Shown here: piece after piece, positions 8,321 through 15,727 of the stretch
Layout: every line of letters begins with the position of its first letter
Numbering within the stretch: position 1 is the stretch's first letter
From: JAHEEL01 sp964195515
Lineage (GTDB): Bacteria > Actinomycetota > Acidimicrobiia > Spongiisociales > UBA5794
Direction of reading: 5' to 3'
Length of the DNA: 34,097 nucleotides
Assembly (NCBI GenBank): GCA_964195515.1
Contig: CAXMQO010000121.1
Location: forward strand, 1 to 34,097
Program-made: the position numbers and the translations under genes
Notes under the pieces: model-generated
What the model was told of the DNA's origin: nothing
Seen by the model: the letters and a program-made list of their open reading frames with translations, nothing else
The model's database searches: none

Positions 8321-8824
8321 CTTTCGGAAGTGATCGGCGGTCTCGTTGTCGAAAGCAACCAGGCGGATCAATTCGAGTTGTCCCCCGTCCTCAATCCACG
8401 ACTCGGCCGCTCGTGCGATGACCCGACATGCGTCGTCAGGCGGATACCCGAAGATCCCGGCGGAGATGGCAGGCAACGCTATCGACGTTGCGTCGAGTCC
8501 ATCGGCTGCATCGAGCGCAGCCCGGACCGCATCGGTGAGAAGCTCTTCGTTGTCCTGACCAGTCCGGTAGACGGGGCCGATGACGTGGATGACGTGCCGA
8601 GCCTCCATCGTCCCTGCCGACGTGATGGCAACTCGTCCGGGCTGTACCGGACCGTGCTCGCCTACCCATGCACGGGACTCGGCATCGATCGTCGGACCTC
8701 CCGCCTTGGCGATCGCCGCAGCGACCCCGCCACCGTGGGTCAGATGCCCATTCGCGGCGTTGACGATCGCATCCACGTCCTGTGTCGTTATATCGCCTTG
8801 CACGACCTCGATTCGCTTGTCCAT
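8297..8824 (-). CDS. Macrodomain ADP-ribose-binding protein
   Basis: This 175-residue stand-alone macrodomain starts IEVVQGDITTQDVDAIVNAAN, with D11 (adenine-contacting Asp), N22 and N25. The glycine loop GGGVAAAIAKAGGP is at 31-44, VIHVIGPVY in the middle, and the phosphate loop ALPAISAGIFGYPPDDA near 125. The GGGVAAAIAKA loop resembles the AF1521-like branch rather than the GVDGAIH loop of MacroD hydrolases. It probably binds ADP-ribose or its derivatives, and some relatives remove ADP-ribose from proteins; which applies here cannot be told. It starts 4 bp after the murI stop, in the nitroreductase-murI group. The stop codon lies inside the 27-bp palindrome. Confidence 0.93.
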   Translation of the reverse strand: MDKRIEVVQGDITTQDVDAIVNAANGHLTHGGGVAAAIAKAGGPTIDAESRAWVGEHGPVQPGRVAITSAGTMEARHVIHVIGPVYRTGQDNEELLTDAVRAALDAADGLDATSIALPAISAGIFGYPPDDACRVIARAAESWIEDGGQLELIRLVAFDNETADHFRKALRALGS

Positions 8825-8828
8825 CTCA

Positions 8829-9602
8829 CTACTCGATTTCTACGGAGGATGCCGGATCGATCGAACCCGTCAGGCGCCCTATCTGCTTTGCGAAGCGATC
8901 CGGGTCACCCGTCGTCAGATAGCGGGTCACACCAGGGCCACGGCCGTCGCGATCGGATCGCACTCGTGCGACCTGTCGCGCGACGGCGGAAGCAGGATCG
9001 ATGACACGGACACCGTCGCCCGCCGCAGCCCGTATCCCATCGGCAACGAACGAATAGTGCGTGCAGCCGAGCACGATCGTGTCGGCCCCCCTGCCCACGA
9101 CATCTGCTGTGTATCGGTGGACCAGGCCATCGACGTCGTCGCCGTCTTCGATCGCCGCTGCAAGCCCAGGGCAAGCCCGGGCCACGACGGCCACGTCGCG
9201 GGCATGCCGGTCGACAACTGACGAGAAGAGCTCTCCCTGGAACGTGGCCTCGGTGGCGAGCACGCCGATGGTTCCACGCTGTGTGGCTCCGACCGCGGGT
9301 TTGACCGCCGGTTCCATGCCGACGAACGGCACGGCCTGAAACCGATCCCGGAGCTCGTGGAGCGCCGCGGCGGATGCGCTGTTGCAGGCAACAACAACGG
9401 TGGTCGCGCCTGCGTCGATCAGGTACTCGCTGATGGCGAAAGCACGCGCCCGCACCGCAGCGAGTCCGCGTTCACCGTAAGGTGCGTACGCCTGATCCGC
9501 GACGTAGAAGAGGTCGGCCAAAGGCAGGAGGGCCCGTATTTCCGACAGGATGCTGAGTCCGCCGACCCCAGAGTCAAAGACGCCGATCGACCCTTTGGTC
9601 AC
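8829..9602 (-). CDS. murI: Glutamate racemase
   Basis: The 257-residue enzyme makes D-glutamate for peptidoglycan. It shows IGVFDSGVGGLSILSEI with the conserved D10-S11, YAPYGERG near 39-46, the first catalytic cysteine in VVACNSASA (C73) and the second in VLGCTHYSF (C180 with H182). The length is normal. A TTG at 9605 is also in frame. I chose the GTG at 9602 because it overlaps the nitroreductase TGA in a 4-bp GTGA junction typical of coupled translation. It sits between a nitroreductase and a macrodomain gene. The co-transcription does not suggest a known pathway link. Confidence 0.96.
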   Translation of the reverse strand: MTKGSIGVFDSGVGGLSILSEIRALLPLADLFYVADQAYAPYGERGLAAVRARAFAISEYLIDAGATTVVVACNSASAAALHELRDRFQAVPFVGMEPAVKPAVGATQRGTIGVLATEATFQGELFSSVVDRHARDVAVVARACPGLAAAIEDGDDVDGLVHRYTADVVGRGADTIVLGCTHYSFVADGIRAAAGDGVRVIDPASAVARQVARVRSDRDGRGPGVTRYLTTGDPDRFAKQIGRLTGSIDPASSVEIE

Positions 9603-10108
9603 CAAGATTCACCGTGGCGATTCCGATAGGCGACCTCATCCATCGGTTTACGACCGCCGAATCTCGCCGGCTCAGCATCATCCGCTGGATACCCGACAGC
9701 GATGGCGTAACGACACCGAGCACCTTCGGAAAGGCCGAGCACAGAACCAACTTCGTCTTCACGATGCAGGGTGATCGGGCACGAGGCGATGCCGAGCGCA
9801 TCGGCAGCGAGCATCACATTCTGAGCGACTCGACCGGTGTCGAACTCGTATCCGCCAACCTCTTCCACCAGAGCTAATGCGGCCGGGGCGGCCCGAAGGG
9901 GACCGGTGAAGTCGCCACACTCCGTGAGCCTGTCCTTCTGGTCACCATCGACAACAACGAACGACCAGTTCTGGAGGTTCTTGCTACTCCCGGTCCATCG
10001 GGCCGCCTCCAGCAGGCGTTCGATCAGAGCAACCGGCAGTGGTTCATCGCTGTACAAACGAAGGGCACGAAGGGCGAGGATGCGGTCGTAGTAATCACTG
10101 GTGGTCAT
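9599..10108 (-). CDS. Nitroreductase-family flavoprotein
   Basis: The 169-residue FMN-binding oxidoreductase starts with the family motif ALRALRLYSDEPLP (an R-x-x-R phosphate-binding stretch), then LLEAARWTGSSKNLQNWSFVVV, and later GRVAQNVMLAADALGIASCPI and YAIAVGYPADDAEP. Such enzymes reduce nitro compounds, quinones or flavins using NAD(P)H; the natural substrate here is unknown. The frame is open upstream to 10150, but the ATG at 10108 begins the conserved domain and lies 6 nt downstream of TACGCT, with no Shine-Dalgarno. It is the first gene of the nitroreductase-murI-macrodomain group. Confidence 0.88.
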   Translation of the reverse strand: MTTSDYYDRILALRALRLYSDEPLPVALIERLLEAARWTGSSKNLQNWSFVVVDGDQKDRLTECGDFTGPLRAAPAALALVEEVGGYEFDTGRVAQNVMLAADALGIASCPITLHREDEVGSVLGLSEGARCRYAIAVGYPADDAEPARFGGRKPMDEVAYRNRHGESW

Positions 10109-10114
10109 GACGCA

Positions 10115-10135
10115 AGCGTAGACCGTCCGAACGGT
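10115..10135 (-). promoter_or_regulatory. Candidate leaderless promoter and dyad upstream of the nitroreductase gene
   Basis: TACGCT (complement of 10115-10120) ends 6 nt before the ATG at 10108. Immediately upstream is the inverted repeat ACCGT-N4-ACGGT at 10122-10135, suitably placed for a repressor. A weak TTGCCA at 10140-10145 could be a -35, but its spacing of 19 is long. Confidence 0.4.
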
Positions 10136-10169
10136 GGGCTGGCAAAGCATCTACACCCACCTCTACGCA

Positions 10170-10192
10170 CCTGCGAGCCCAGGGTTCGCAGG
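10170..10192. repeat. 11-bp inverted repeat (one G-T pair) related to the 8294-8320 palindrome
   Basis: Arms cctgcgagccc and gggttcgcagg surround a single A; all pairs are Watson-Crick except one G-T. The central GCGAGCCC-A-GGG closely matches the perfect palindrome upstream of proC. It lies between the terminator of the PLDc_N/SHOCT gene and the nitroreductase promoter. Confidence 0.7.
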
Positions 10193-10203
10193 ACACCATG
10201 AGA

Positions 10204-10231
10204 AGAGGGGCCGGACGATGTCCGACCCCTC
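10204..10231 (-). terminator. Probable intrinsic terminator of the PLDc_N/SHOCT gene
   Basis: On the minus strand gaggggtcggac and gtccggcccctc pair over 12 positions with a 3-nt loop and a single mismatch or G-U pair, followed by TTCTCAT. It lies 24 bp past the stop of the gene at 10255 and before the nitroreductase promoter. The T-run is weak, but a hairpin of this strength fits GC-rich genomes. Confidence 0.6.
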
Positions 10232-10254
10232 CCTCTTCAACGGTGCTGGTCGGT

Positions 10255-10656
10255 TCAGCCGAGAAGCTTCGCCTTCTGTGAGGCGAATTCCGCGTCGGTC
10301 AGCTTGCCTGCATCGTGGAGCTTCGACAACTTGTCCAACTCGTCGGCGGTGCTTCCACCGCTGCCGGCCACACTCTTGATGTAGTTGTCCTGAGCCTGCT
10401 GCACGTCGGCAGCCTGCTTCATGGAACGTTCCTGCATCTTGGTGCCGTTGGCGATCAGGTACACGAGTACGCCGAGGAACGGCAGGATGATCACGAAGAA
10501 GATCCACGCCGCCTTCCCGAAGCCGGATATGTCGCTACGGAAGATGTCGGCGAAGATCGAAATCAGCAGCCAGATCCAGATCACGAACATGAAGAACCAC
10601 AGCATCCACCAGAAGATGTTGAGCAGTGGCGTTGAGGATTCGGCGAATAGCAGCAT
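10255..10656 (-). CDS. Small membrane protein with PLDc_N and SHOCT domains
   Basis: The 133-residue protein has two hydrophobic helices, about 12-33 (NIFWWMLWFFMFVIWIWLLI) and 49-68 (AAWIFFVIILPFLGVLVYLI), the arrangement of the PLDc_N domain. A Gln/Ala-rich linker leads to a C-terminal SHOCT helix pair, DELDKLSKLHDAGKLTDAEF. Such proteins are very common in Actinomycetota. SHOCT is thought to mediate oligomerisation; the cellular role is unknown. The frame is open to 10692, but the ATG at 10656 has AAAGGG about 6 nt upstream and starts right before the first membrane helix. It is monocistronic, bounded by a terminator downstream. Confidence 0.9.
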   Translation of the reverse strand: MLLFAESSTPLLNIFWWMLWFFMFVIWIWLLISIFADIFRSDISGFGKAAWIFFVIILPFLGVLVYLIANGTKMQERSMKQAADVQQAQDNYIKSVAGSGGSTADELDKLSKLHDAGKLTDAEFASQKAKLLG

Positions 10657-10768
10657 TGAAGCCCTTTCTCTTGACAACGGTGTCAGCGACACAGCAAAAC
10701 GATGACGCGTTCCCGCTAACGGTATCTACCGTCGCGATTCTAGTGGTCCCCGGGAACGGGGGACAATC

Positions 10769-12571
10769 TCAGAAGGATTCGACCGCCAGGTCCATGAGTG
10801 CGCCGTCTTCCGTCTCGGCGAGCGTGCGACGCAGCTTCGCCTTCGGCAGCACGGTCTTCGCGAAATACCGCGCAGCCGCGACTTTGCCCTCGTAGAAGGC
10901 CCGATCGGCCTCGCTTGCCTCGGGCAGCCCCTCGATTGCTATGTCCGCGTGGCGGATCAGCAGCCAGCCGATGACCACCTCGGCAAGGCTCTCGAGCAGC
11001 GATGTGGTGTGCAGACCCGTCTTGTAGATCTGCGGCGGATCCTGCATGGCACCCATCGAGTAGCCCACGAGCGCTCCGACATGCATCTGAAGGTCTTCGA
11101 GCGCCTTGCCGAGCAGTTCGCGCTCAGCCTCCATCTCCTCTGAACCACCTTTGACCGTCTCAAGGATGTCCTGTCCGAGACGCATCAGCGTCGCACCCTG
11201 GTCCCTGGCGATCTTCCTGAAGAAGAGGTCAAGGCCCTGGATCGCGGTCGTTCCTTCGTAGATCGTGTCGATCTTTGCGTCGCGGATGTACTGCTCCATC
11301 GGGTAGTCGCGGGAGTAGCCGGAGCCACCGAGGACCTGCAGCGACATGGCCAGCAGCTCGTACGCCTTCTCGGACGAATACCCCTTTACCAGCGGAAGGA
11401 GCAGGTCGTTGAGTTTCGCCCAGTACTCCTCCTCTGGATGGAGATGTCCCATGTCGAGCACCCACGCCGCGTATATGGCCATCGCGCGCATCCCCTCAGC
11501 ATGTACCTTCTGCGTCATCAGCATGCGCCTGACGGCGGGATGGTGGATGATCGTCACCCGTGGCGCTGTCTTGTTCCGACTCTGGGTGAGGTCGGCAGAC
11601 TGGACCCGCTCCTGGGCGTACTCGAGTGCGTTCAGGTAGCCGGTGGACAGTGTCGCTGCGGCCTTGACACCAATCGACATGCGGGCGTCCTCGATGATGA
11701 GGAACATCTGCCGGATGCCTTCGTGCACGTCACCGACGAGGTAGCCGACCGCGGGTTCTTCCATGCCGAAGGTCAACTCACACGTCGTCGATCCGCGAAT
11801 CCCCATCTTGTCCTCGAGGCCCGTCGTGACGACGCCGTTGCGTTCGCCGATCGAACCGTCCTCATTCAGGTGGTACTTCGGGACGATGAACATCGAGAGG
11901 CCCTTCGTCCCGACTTCGGCACCCGGTCGCCTGGCGAGGACGAGGTGGATGATGTTCTCGTAGTAGTCATTGTCACCGGACGTGATGAAGCGCTTCACAC
12001 CCTCGATGTGCCACTTGTCACCTTCAACGTGGATGGCCTTTGTGATCCCTGCCCCAACGTCGGAGCCCGCGTCGGCTTCGGTGAGCACCATCGTGGCGCC
12101 CCAGTTCCGTTCCACCATTGGCTTTGCGAATCGTTCGACCTGCTCCGGGGTGCCGACCGCTTCGATGACCCTGGCCATCAAGCCGCCGATCGGGTACAGG
12201 TAGATCGCGGGATTCGCTCCGGCAAACAGTTCTGCGGCCGCCCAGCGGAGCGTCTCGGGAGCGCCGAAGCCGCCCAGGCTCTGTGGAACGCCGACGAGAT
12301 GCCAGCCACCGTCGTGGAGTGCATCGAGGCTCTTCTTGACGCCGGGCGGCAACTCGACGTTGCCGTCGACGAGCTTGAGTTTCGTGCGGTCGGCCTCAAC
12401 GAAACTCTCGGCGAAGTCCTCGGTCGCGAGCCGATCGACTTCCCGCAGCATGTCCATGGCGGTGTCGTGGTCGATCTCCTCGAACGGAGCGGTGCCGAGA
12501 TACTCATCGATCCCGTAGGCCTCGAACAGGTTGAACTTCAGATCCCGAAGGTTGCTCTTGTAGTGGCTCAT
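10769..12571 (-). CDS. Acyl-CoA dehydrogenase, long 600-residue type
   Basis: This flavoenzyme catalyses the alpha,beta-dehydrogenation of an acyl-CoA, the first step of beta-oxidation. It begins MSHYKSNLRDLKFNLFEAYG, the small N-terminal extension typical of ~600-residue bacterial long-chain-type ACADs. Further landmarks are GVPQSLGGFGAPE, the FAD/substrate loop TMVLTEADAGSDVG, HIEGVKRFITSGDND, EDKMGIRGSTTCELTF, SLQVLGGSGYSRDYPMEQYIRDAKI and the catalytic-Glu region TIYEGTTAIQGLDL, then a C-terminal extension. The frame is open to 13084 across the divergent regulator. The ATG at 12571 is chosen for the conserved N-terminus and the GGGGAG site 7-8 nt before it. It is divergent from a TetR gene that probably regulates it. 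Confidence 0.96.
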   Translation of the reverse strand: MSHYKSNLRDLKFNLFEAYGIDEYLGTAPFEEIDHDTAMDMLREVDRLATEDFAESFVEADRTKLKLVDGNVELPPGVKKSLDALHDGGWHLVGVPQSLGGFGAPETLRWAAAELFAGANPAIYLYPIGGLMARVIEAVGTPEQVERFAKPMVERNWGATMVLTEADAGSDVGAGITKAIHVEGDKWHIEGVKRFITSGDNDYYENIIHLVLARRPGAEVGTKGLSMFIVPKYHLNEDGSIGERNGVVTTGLEDKMGIRGSTTCELTFGMEEPAVGYLVGDVHEGIRQMFLIIEDARMSIGVKAAATLSTGYLNALEYAQERVQSADLTQSRNKTAPRVTIIHHPAVRRMLMTQKVHAEGMRAMAIYAAWVLDMGHLHPEEEYWAKLNDLLLPLVKGYSSEKAYELLAMSLQVLGGSGYSRDYPMEQYIRDAKIDTIYEGTTAIQGLDLFFRKIARDQGATLMRLGQDILETVKGGSEEMEAERELLGKALEDLQMHVGALVGYSMGAMQDPPQIYKTGLHTTSLLESLAEVVIGWLLIRHADIAIEGLPEASEADRAFYEGKVAAARYFAKTVLPKAKLRRTLAETEDGALMDLAVESF

Positions 12572-12649
12572 TGCTCGCTCCCCTGCTGGTGTCGCCATCG
12601 TGTTCCTGGCAACGAACGAGACCGGGGCGGACCACCGGCCGTCCGACTT

Positions 12650-12686
12650 TTTGAGTATACACTCCATTTTGGAACGCTCACTCAAG
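12650..12686. promoter_or_regulatory. Probable TetR operator and promoter for the acyl-CoA dehydrogenase gene
   Basis: In the 147-bp divergent gap, GAGT-ATAC-ACTC (12653-12664) is an inverted repeat that contains TATACT on the minus strand (12654-12659), a near-ideal -10 for the dehydrogenase gene. A larger dyad TTTGAGT (12650-12656) ... ACTCAAG (12680-12686) encloses it, so a second half-site pair may exist. Binding here would block the dehydrogenase promoter and perhaps tetR. The TetR assignment is from position and symmetry. Confidence 0.6.
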
Positions 12687-12718
12687 ATCGGCGTATGCTC
12701 GCTGGAGGAGGTGTCCGA

Positions 12719-13270
12719 GTGGCCCGCTATCAGGTCGGCATCAGGACCGAGACAAAGATCATCGACGCCACGCGCGAATTGCTGGCCGAAGGTGGTATCG
12801 AAGCAGCGACGCTCAAGGCGATCTGTGACCGTGCCGGCGTGAAGGCCGGGTCGTTTTACAACATCTTCCCCTCGAAGGAACAGGCCATCATGCAGGTGGC
12901 CCGGGATGCGATCCGGGCCGTTGACCCGGATCCGGAGCGGTCCGGGGCGGAAACCCTCGATGACCTTGTCGACGCCTACATCCGATTCGTGATCGACCAG
13001 TCCGATCTCGCCCGCATTTACCTCCAACTCGCCGTCTCCGGGAGCAGCGACGACTCCGTCGCCCGGCGGTTCCTCCGTCACCACGTCCGCCGCGTCGAGC
13101 GCTTCGCCGACGCCATGGTGCGTTCCGACGGGACGATTGATCGCGCTGGTGGGACAACGAGAGCCGAAGTGTTACTCGGCGCTCTCGATGGTCTCGCATT
13201 CCGGTGGGTGCTCGACCGCTCCTTCGACTTCGCCAAACACGCCCGGATCGCCGCATCTCTTTGCCGTTGA
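12719..13270 (+). CDS. TetR-family transcriptional regulator
   Basis: The 183-residue protein has an N-terminal helix-turn-helix: RTETKIIDATRELLAEGG, then IEAATLKAICDRAGVKAGSFYNIFPSKEQAIMQVARDAI, with the SFYNIFPSKE recognition-helix ending typical of TetR proteins. The ligand domain (about 60-183) is helical and unassigned. Although the frame is open far upstream (and an ATG exists at 12695), the GTG at 12719 is the likely start: GGAGGAGG at 12704-12711 is 7 nt before it and MARYQVGIRTETK begins the DNA-binding domain. TATGCT at 12694-12699 could be its -10. It probably controls the divergent acyl-CoA dehydrogenase in response to an acyl-CoA, by analogy with FadR-like TetR proteins. Confidence 0.92.
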   Translation: MARYQVGIRTETKIIDATRELLAEGGIEAATLKAICDRAGVKAGSFYNIFPSKEQAIMQVARDAIRAVDPDPERSGAETLDDLVDAYIRFVIDQSDLARIYLQLAVSGSSDDSVARRFLRHHVRRVERFADAMVRSDGTIDRAGGTTRAEVLLGALDGLAFRWVLDRSFDFAKHARIAASLCR

Positions 13271-13340
13271 CCGGACTGCCCCTTCCGCAGCCCATCCTCG
13301 CCGCGTAGATCCGGTGTGGGCGCCGACGCTCTCGCGAGTC

Positions 13341-13359
13341 GAGCGGTTCGAACCCGCTC
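13341..13359. repeat. Hairpin/palindrome in the gap after tetR
   Basis: GAGCGG-TTCGAAC-CCGCTC forms a 6-bp stem and 7-nt loop, and the centre GGTTCGAACC is itself a palindrome. It lies in the 196-bp gap between the TetR gene and the LLM oxidoreductase gene. It may be an operator or part of a terminator. It resembles a tRNA T-arm, but no other tRNA arms are present. Confidence 0.5.
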
Positions 13360-13466
13360 CCGGTTTGCGAGGATCGAAACGATGCTCGGACGACTCCGGT
13401 GAGCCCCTTTCAGCCGATCCGGCTGTCGTACCATGCCGGTCCGGAACCGGAGAAGCGGAGGATCAA

Positions 13467-14384
13467 ATGCAGTTCGCGTTTCAGACCAGCGGCATCTACG
13501 AAGACGTCCTCGGAGTTGCGCGACTCTCGGAACGTCGTGGTCTTCCTGCAATCGCGCTCCCCGACCACTACCTCATGGCCCTCGACGAAGAGAAAGCCAA
13601 GGTCACTCCTGCATCCGATGCCTTGATCCAACTTGCCGGCCTGGCTCGCGACACCACCGATCTCGAACTCGTCGTCCTCGTCTCTCCGATCACATTTCGT
13701 CATCCGGCCGTTCTGGTGAAGACCGCTATCACAATCGATCGGATGTCCGGTGGCCGGTTCACGCTCGGGATCGGAACGGGTTGGATGGATCGCGAGCACG
13801 AAGTGTTCGGTCTCCCGTACCCGCCGATGTCGGAGCGATTCGACATGCTCGAGGAGTCCTTGGCCTACACCCGTGCCGCACTCGCGGATGAACCCGTCGG
13901 TTACTCGGGAAGGCACTACACGATCGAACCCTTCCCTATCTCACCCCGTCCCGTCGGCAAGGTCAAGCTCCTCGTCGGTGGAGGCGGAACATCGAAGACC
14001 CCCCGGCTTGCGGGGACATACGCCGACGAGTTCAACGTCTCCCTTGGAGATGACCTCGCCGACCGAATCGACCGGGCCAGGACTGCGTCAGTGGCCGCAG
14101 ACCGCGATCCACACGCCCTGGTGCTTTCGAGCGTAGGCCAGATCGTGGGTGCTGCGTCTGAGTCAGATCTCAAGCATCGTCTCGGCGAACTCGCTGCAGA
14201 TGCCGGAGTCACGATCGACGAGCTCGCGGAACAGCTCAAGCGTCGACGGACACCGACCGGCACGTATGACCAACTCCGGGAGCGCTTCGCCGAACTGGCG
14301 GACCTGGGCGTTACCCGGTTCTACGTTCAGGGTGGTCGCGACAACGACCGTCGCGCCGAACTCCTCGACGGCCTCGGCATCTGA
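13467..14384 (+). CDS. LLM-class (probably F420-dependent) oxidoreductase
   Basis: This 305-residue bacterial-luciferase-like barrel begins MQFAFQTSGIYEDVLGVARLSERRGLPAIALPDHYL. It has LELVVLVSPITFRHPAVLVKTAITIDRMSGGRFTLGIGTGW, the family hallmark (DxxSxGR then GxGxGW), and MSERFDMLEESLAYTRAAL. Actinobacterial members with this pattern usually use coenzyme F420, but FMN is possible and no substrate can be assigned. The ATG at 13467 is preceded by GGAGG at 13457-13461; the open frame upstream is non-conserved. The alpha/beta hydrolase gene follows after 19 bp. Confidence 0.9.
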   Translation: MQFAFQTSGIYEDVLGVARLSERRGLPAIALPDHYLMALDEEKAKVTPASDALIQLAGLARDTTDLELVVLVSPITFRHPAVLVKTAITIDRMSGGRFTLGIGTGWMDREHEVFGLPYPPMSERFDMLEESLAYTRAALADEPVGYSGRHYTIEPFPISPRPVGKVKLLVGGGGTSKTPRLAGTYADEFNVSLGDDLADRIDRARTASVAADRDPHALVLSSVGQIVGAASESDLKHRLGELAADAGVTIDELAEQLKRRRTPTGTYDQLRERFAELADLGVTRFYVQGGRDNDRRAELLDGLGI

Positions 14385-14390
14385 GCCGGG

Positions 14391-14396
14391 TACCGT
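14391..14396 (+). promoter_or_regulatory. Candidate -10 box for leaderless start of the alpha/beta hydrolase gene
   Basis: TACCGT ends 7 nt before the GTG at 14404, with no Shine-Dalgarno between. If used, the hydrolase has its own leaderless transcript in addition to read-through from the LLM gene. Confidence 0.35.
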
Positions 14397-14403
14397 TGGG
14401 CCT

Positions 14404-15270
14404 GTGAACGACACAGTGCTCGACATCGGGGGACCCGTCCGGATTACCGACTACGGAGGGGAGGGATCGCTGCTCCTTCTCGTCCACGGTCTCGGTGGCT
14501 CAACCGAGAATTGGGACGCCGTCGGCCCCGACCTCTCCAACTCGGGCCGCGTCGTGGCGATCGACGTCGTCGGTTTCGGCGACTCCGAACCCGGGGACCG
14601 AAGGCCAAGCGTCGAAGACAACGCAGAACTGGTCGCCGAAGTGGTCCCGTTGCTCGGATACGACAACGCAACGTTGGTCGGCAACTCCATGGGTGGCCTC
14701 ATCTCCATCATCGCCGCCGCTGAGCACGCCGACCGCGTTGAACGAATCGTGCTCGTCAACCCCGCGTTACCCGTGAGCCGCAGACATCCTCCGGATTTCG
14801 AGGTTCTGACGAAGCTCCTCGGTCCGCTTGTTCCCGGCATCGGCGAGCCGGCGTTCAGGGCCTACCGAGCCGCCCACTCTCCGGAGGAGGAGACGGCAGA
14901 AACACTGAAGATGATCACCGCCGATCCGTCGACCGTGTCGGATTGGGTTGAGGAACGACTCTCCGAGGCCAACCGGCGCAGGCGAGGGCAAGAATGGGCA
15001 ATCCCGGCGTTTCTCGAAGCCGACCGATCAATCGCCCGCTACGTGCTGCGCCCCAACCGCTACCGCAAACTCATCCATCGGATCGGCGCCCCGACGCTGC
15101 TCATTCACGGAGTCGAGGATCGACTCGTGTCGGTCGACTCTGCACGATGGCTAGCGTCCGAGCGACCCTGCTGGGAGTACGTGGAGATGGACGGCGTCGG
15201 GCACGTCCCGATGCTCGAAGCGTCCGACCGATTCGTGTCCATCGTCAGCGACTGGCTCGCCGAGTCGTGA
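14404..15270 (+). CDS. Alpha/beta hydrolase
   Basis: The 288-residue protein has the canonical fold order: LLLLVHGLGGSTENWDAVGP with the oxyanion HGLGG at 28-32, VVAIDVVGFGDSEP near 50-63, the nucleophile elbow VGNSMGG (S95), a helical cap at about 120-220, the acid in IHGVEDRLV (D239) and the histidine in GVGHVPM (H267). The catalytic triad is therefore complete. It is likely an esterase, lipase or C-C hydrolase; the substrate is unknown. The start is GTG at 14404, where the conserved N-terminus begins. The gene is tail-to-tail with the lipoprotein rhodanese, only 3 bp apart. Confidence 0.92.
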   Translation: MNDTVLDIGGPVRITDYGGEGSLLLLVHGLGGSTENWDAVGPDLSNSGRVVAIDVVGFGDSEPGDRRPSVEDNAELVAEVVPLLGYDNATLVGNSMGGLISIIAAAEHADRVERIVLVNPALPVSRRHPPDFEVLTKLLGPLVPGIGEPAFRAYRAAHSPEEETAETLKMITADPSTVSDWVEERLSEANRRRRGQEWAIPAFLEADRSIARYVLRPNRYRKLIHRIGAPTLLIHGVEDRLVSVDSARWLASERPCWEYVEMDGVGHVPMLEASDRFVSIVSDWLAES

Positions 15271-15273
15271 CGG

Positions 15274-15687
15274 TCAGTTCTCGATCGGATAGCCCTGGTC
15301 GTACCAATTGACGATCCCGCCGTCGACTTCGTGGACCTCGACAAATCCGAGGTCCTTCATCGTCTTGACGGCCTCGGAGGATCGATTTCCGGTCCGGCAG
15401 TACACGACGTATGGCACGTCCTTGTCGAGGGTGTCGAGTTGGTCGGCGAAGTCGTCCGCATAGAAATCGACCATGATCGCGCCGGCGAGGCGCGCCTCGT
15501 TGAACTCTTCGAGCGTGCGGATGTCGAGGACAACGAGACCTACCGGGTCGTCGGCGATCACCTGAGCGGCGTCCGCGGGAGAGACCAGCTCAATACTCTG
15601 GGTGCGCGTGTCCGAAGAGCATGCCGTCACGAGAACCGATAGCGCCAGGATCAGCGCGAGCAGACTTCGAATCATTGCTGGTTTCAT
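15274..15687 (-). CDS. Rhodanese-domain lipoprotein (sulfurtransferase)
   Basis: The 137-residue protein has a lipoprotein signal (MKPAMIRSLLALILALSVLVTAC; lipidated Cys is C23) and a single rhodanese domain. The domain shows VVLDIRTLEEFNEARLAGAI and the active-site loop YCRTGNRSSEA, with catalytic C97 that would carry a persulfide. Export and anchoring suggest sulfane-sulfur transfer outside the membrane. The frame runs upstream to 15954 inside the other rhodanese gene. The ATG at 15687 is preceded by a strong AAAGGAGA ribosome site and starts the signal peptide. It is third in the cstR-rhodanese-rhodanese set, 40 bp after the preceding gene, and shares its likely persulfide regulation. Confidence 0.93.
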   Translation of the reverse strand: MKPAMIRSLLALILALSVLVTACSSDTRTQSIELVSPADAAQVIADDPVGLVVLDIRTLEEFNEARLAGAIMVDFYADDFADQLDTLDKDVPYVVYCRTGNRSSEAVKTMKDLGFVEVHEVDGGIVNWYDQGYPIEN

Positions 15688-15727
15688 CGTGGTAGATCTC
15701 CTTTGTGTTGTCCGGTCCACCGGCGTG

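Noticed and set aside
11438..12718. TetR gene extended upstream to a 610-residue protein
   Set aside because: The extension is antisense to the acyl-CoA dehydrogenase and non-conserved; GTG 12719 has a strong ribosome site.
12572..13084. N-terminal extension of the acyl-CoA dehydrogenase to 771 residues
   Set aside because: The extension overlaps the divergent promoter and the TetR gene, while ATG 12571 has a ribosome site and the family N-terminus.
13341..13359. tRNA T-arm-like sequence (6-bp stem, loop TTCGAAC)
   Set aside because: No acceptor, D or anticodon arms can be formed in the ~80 nt upstream; kept only as a hairpin.
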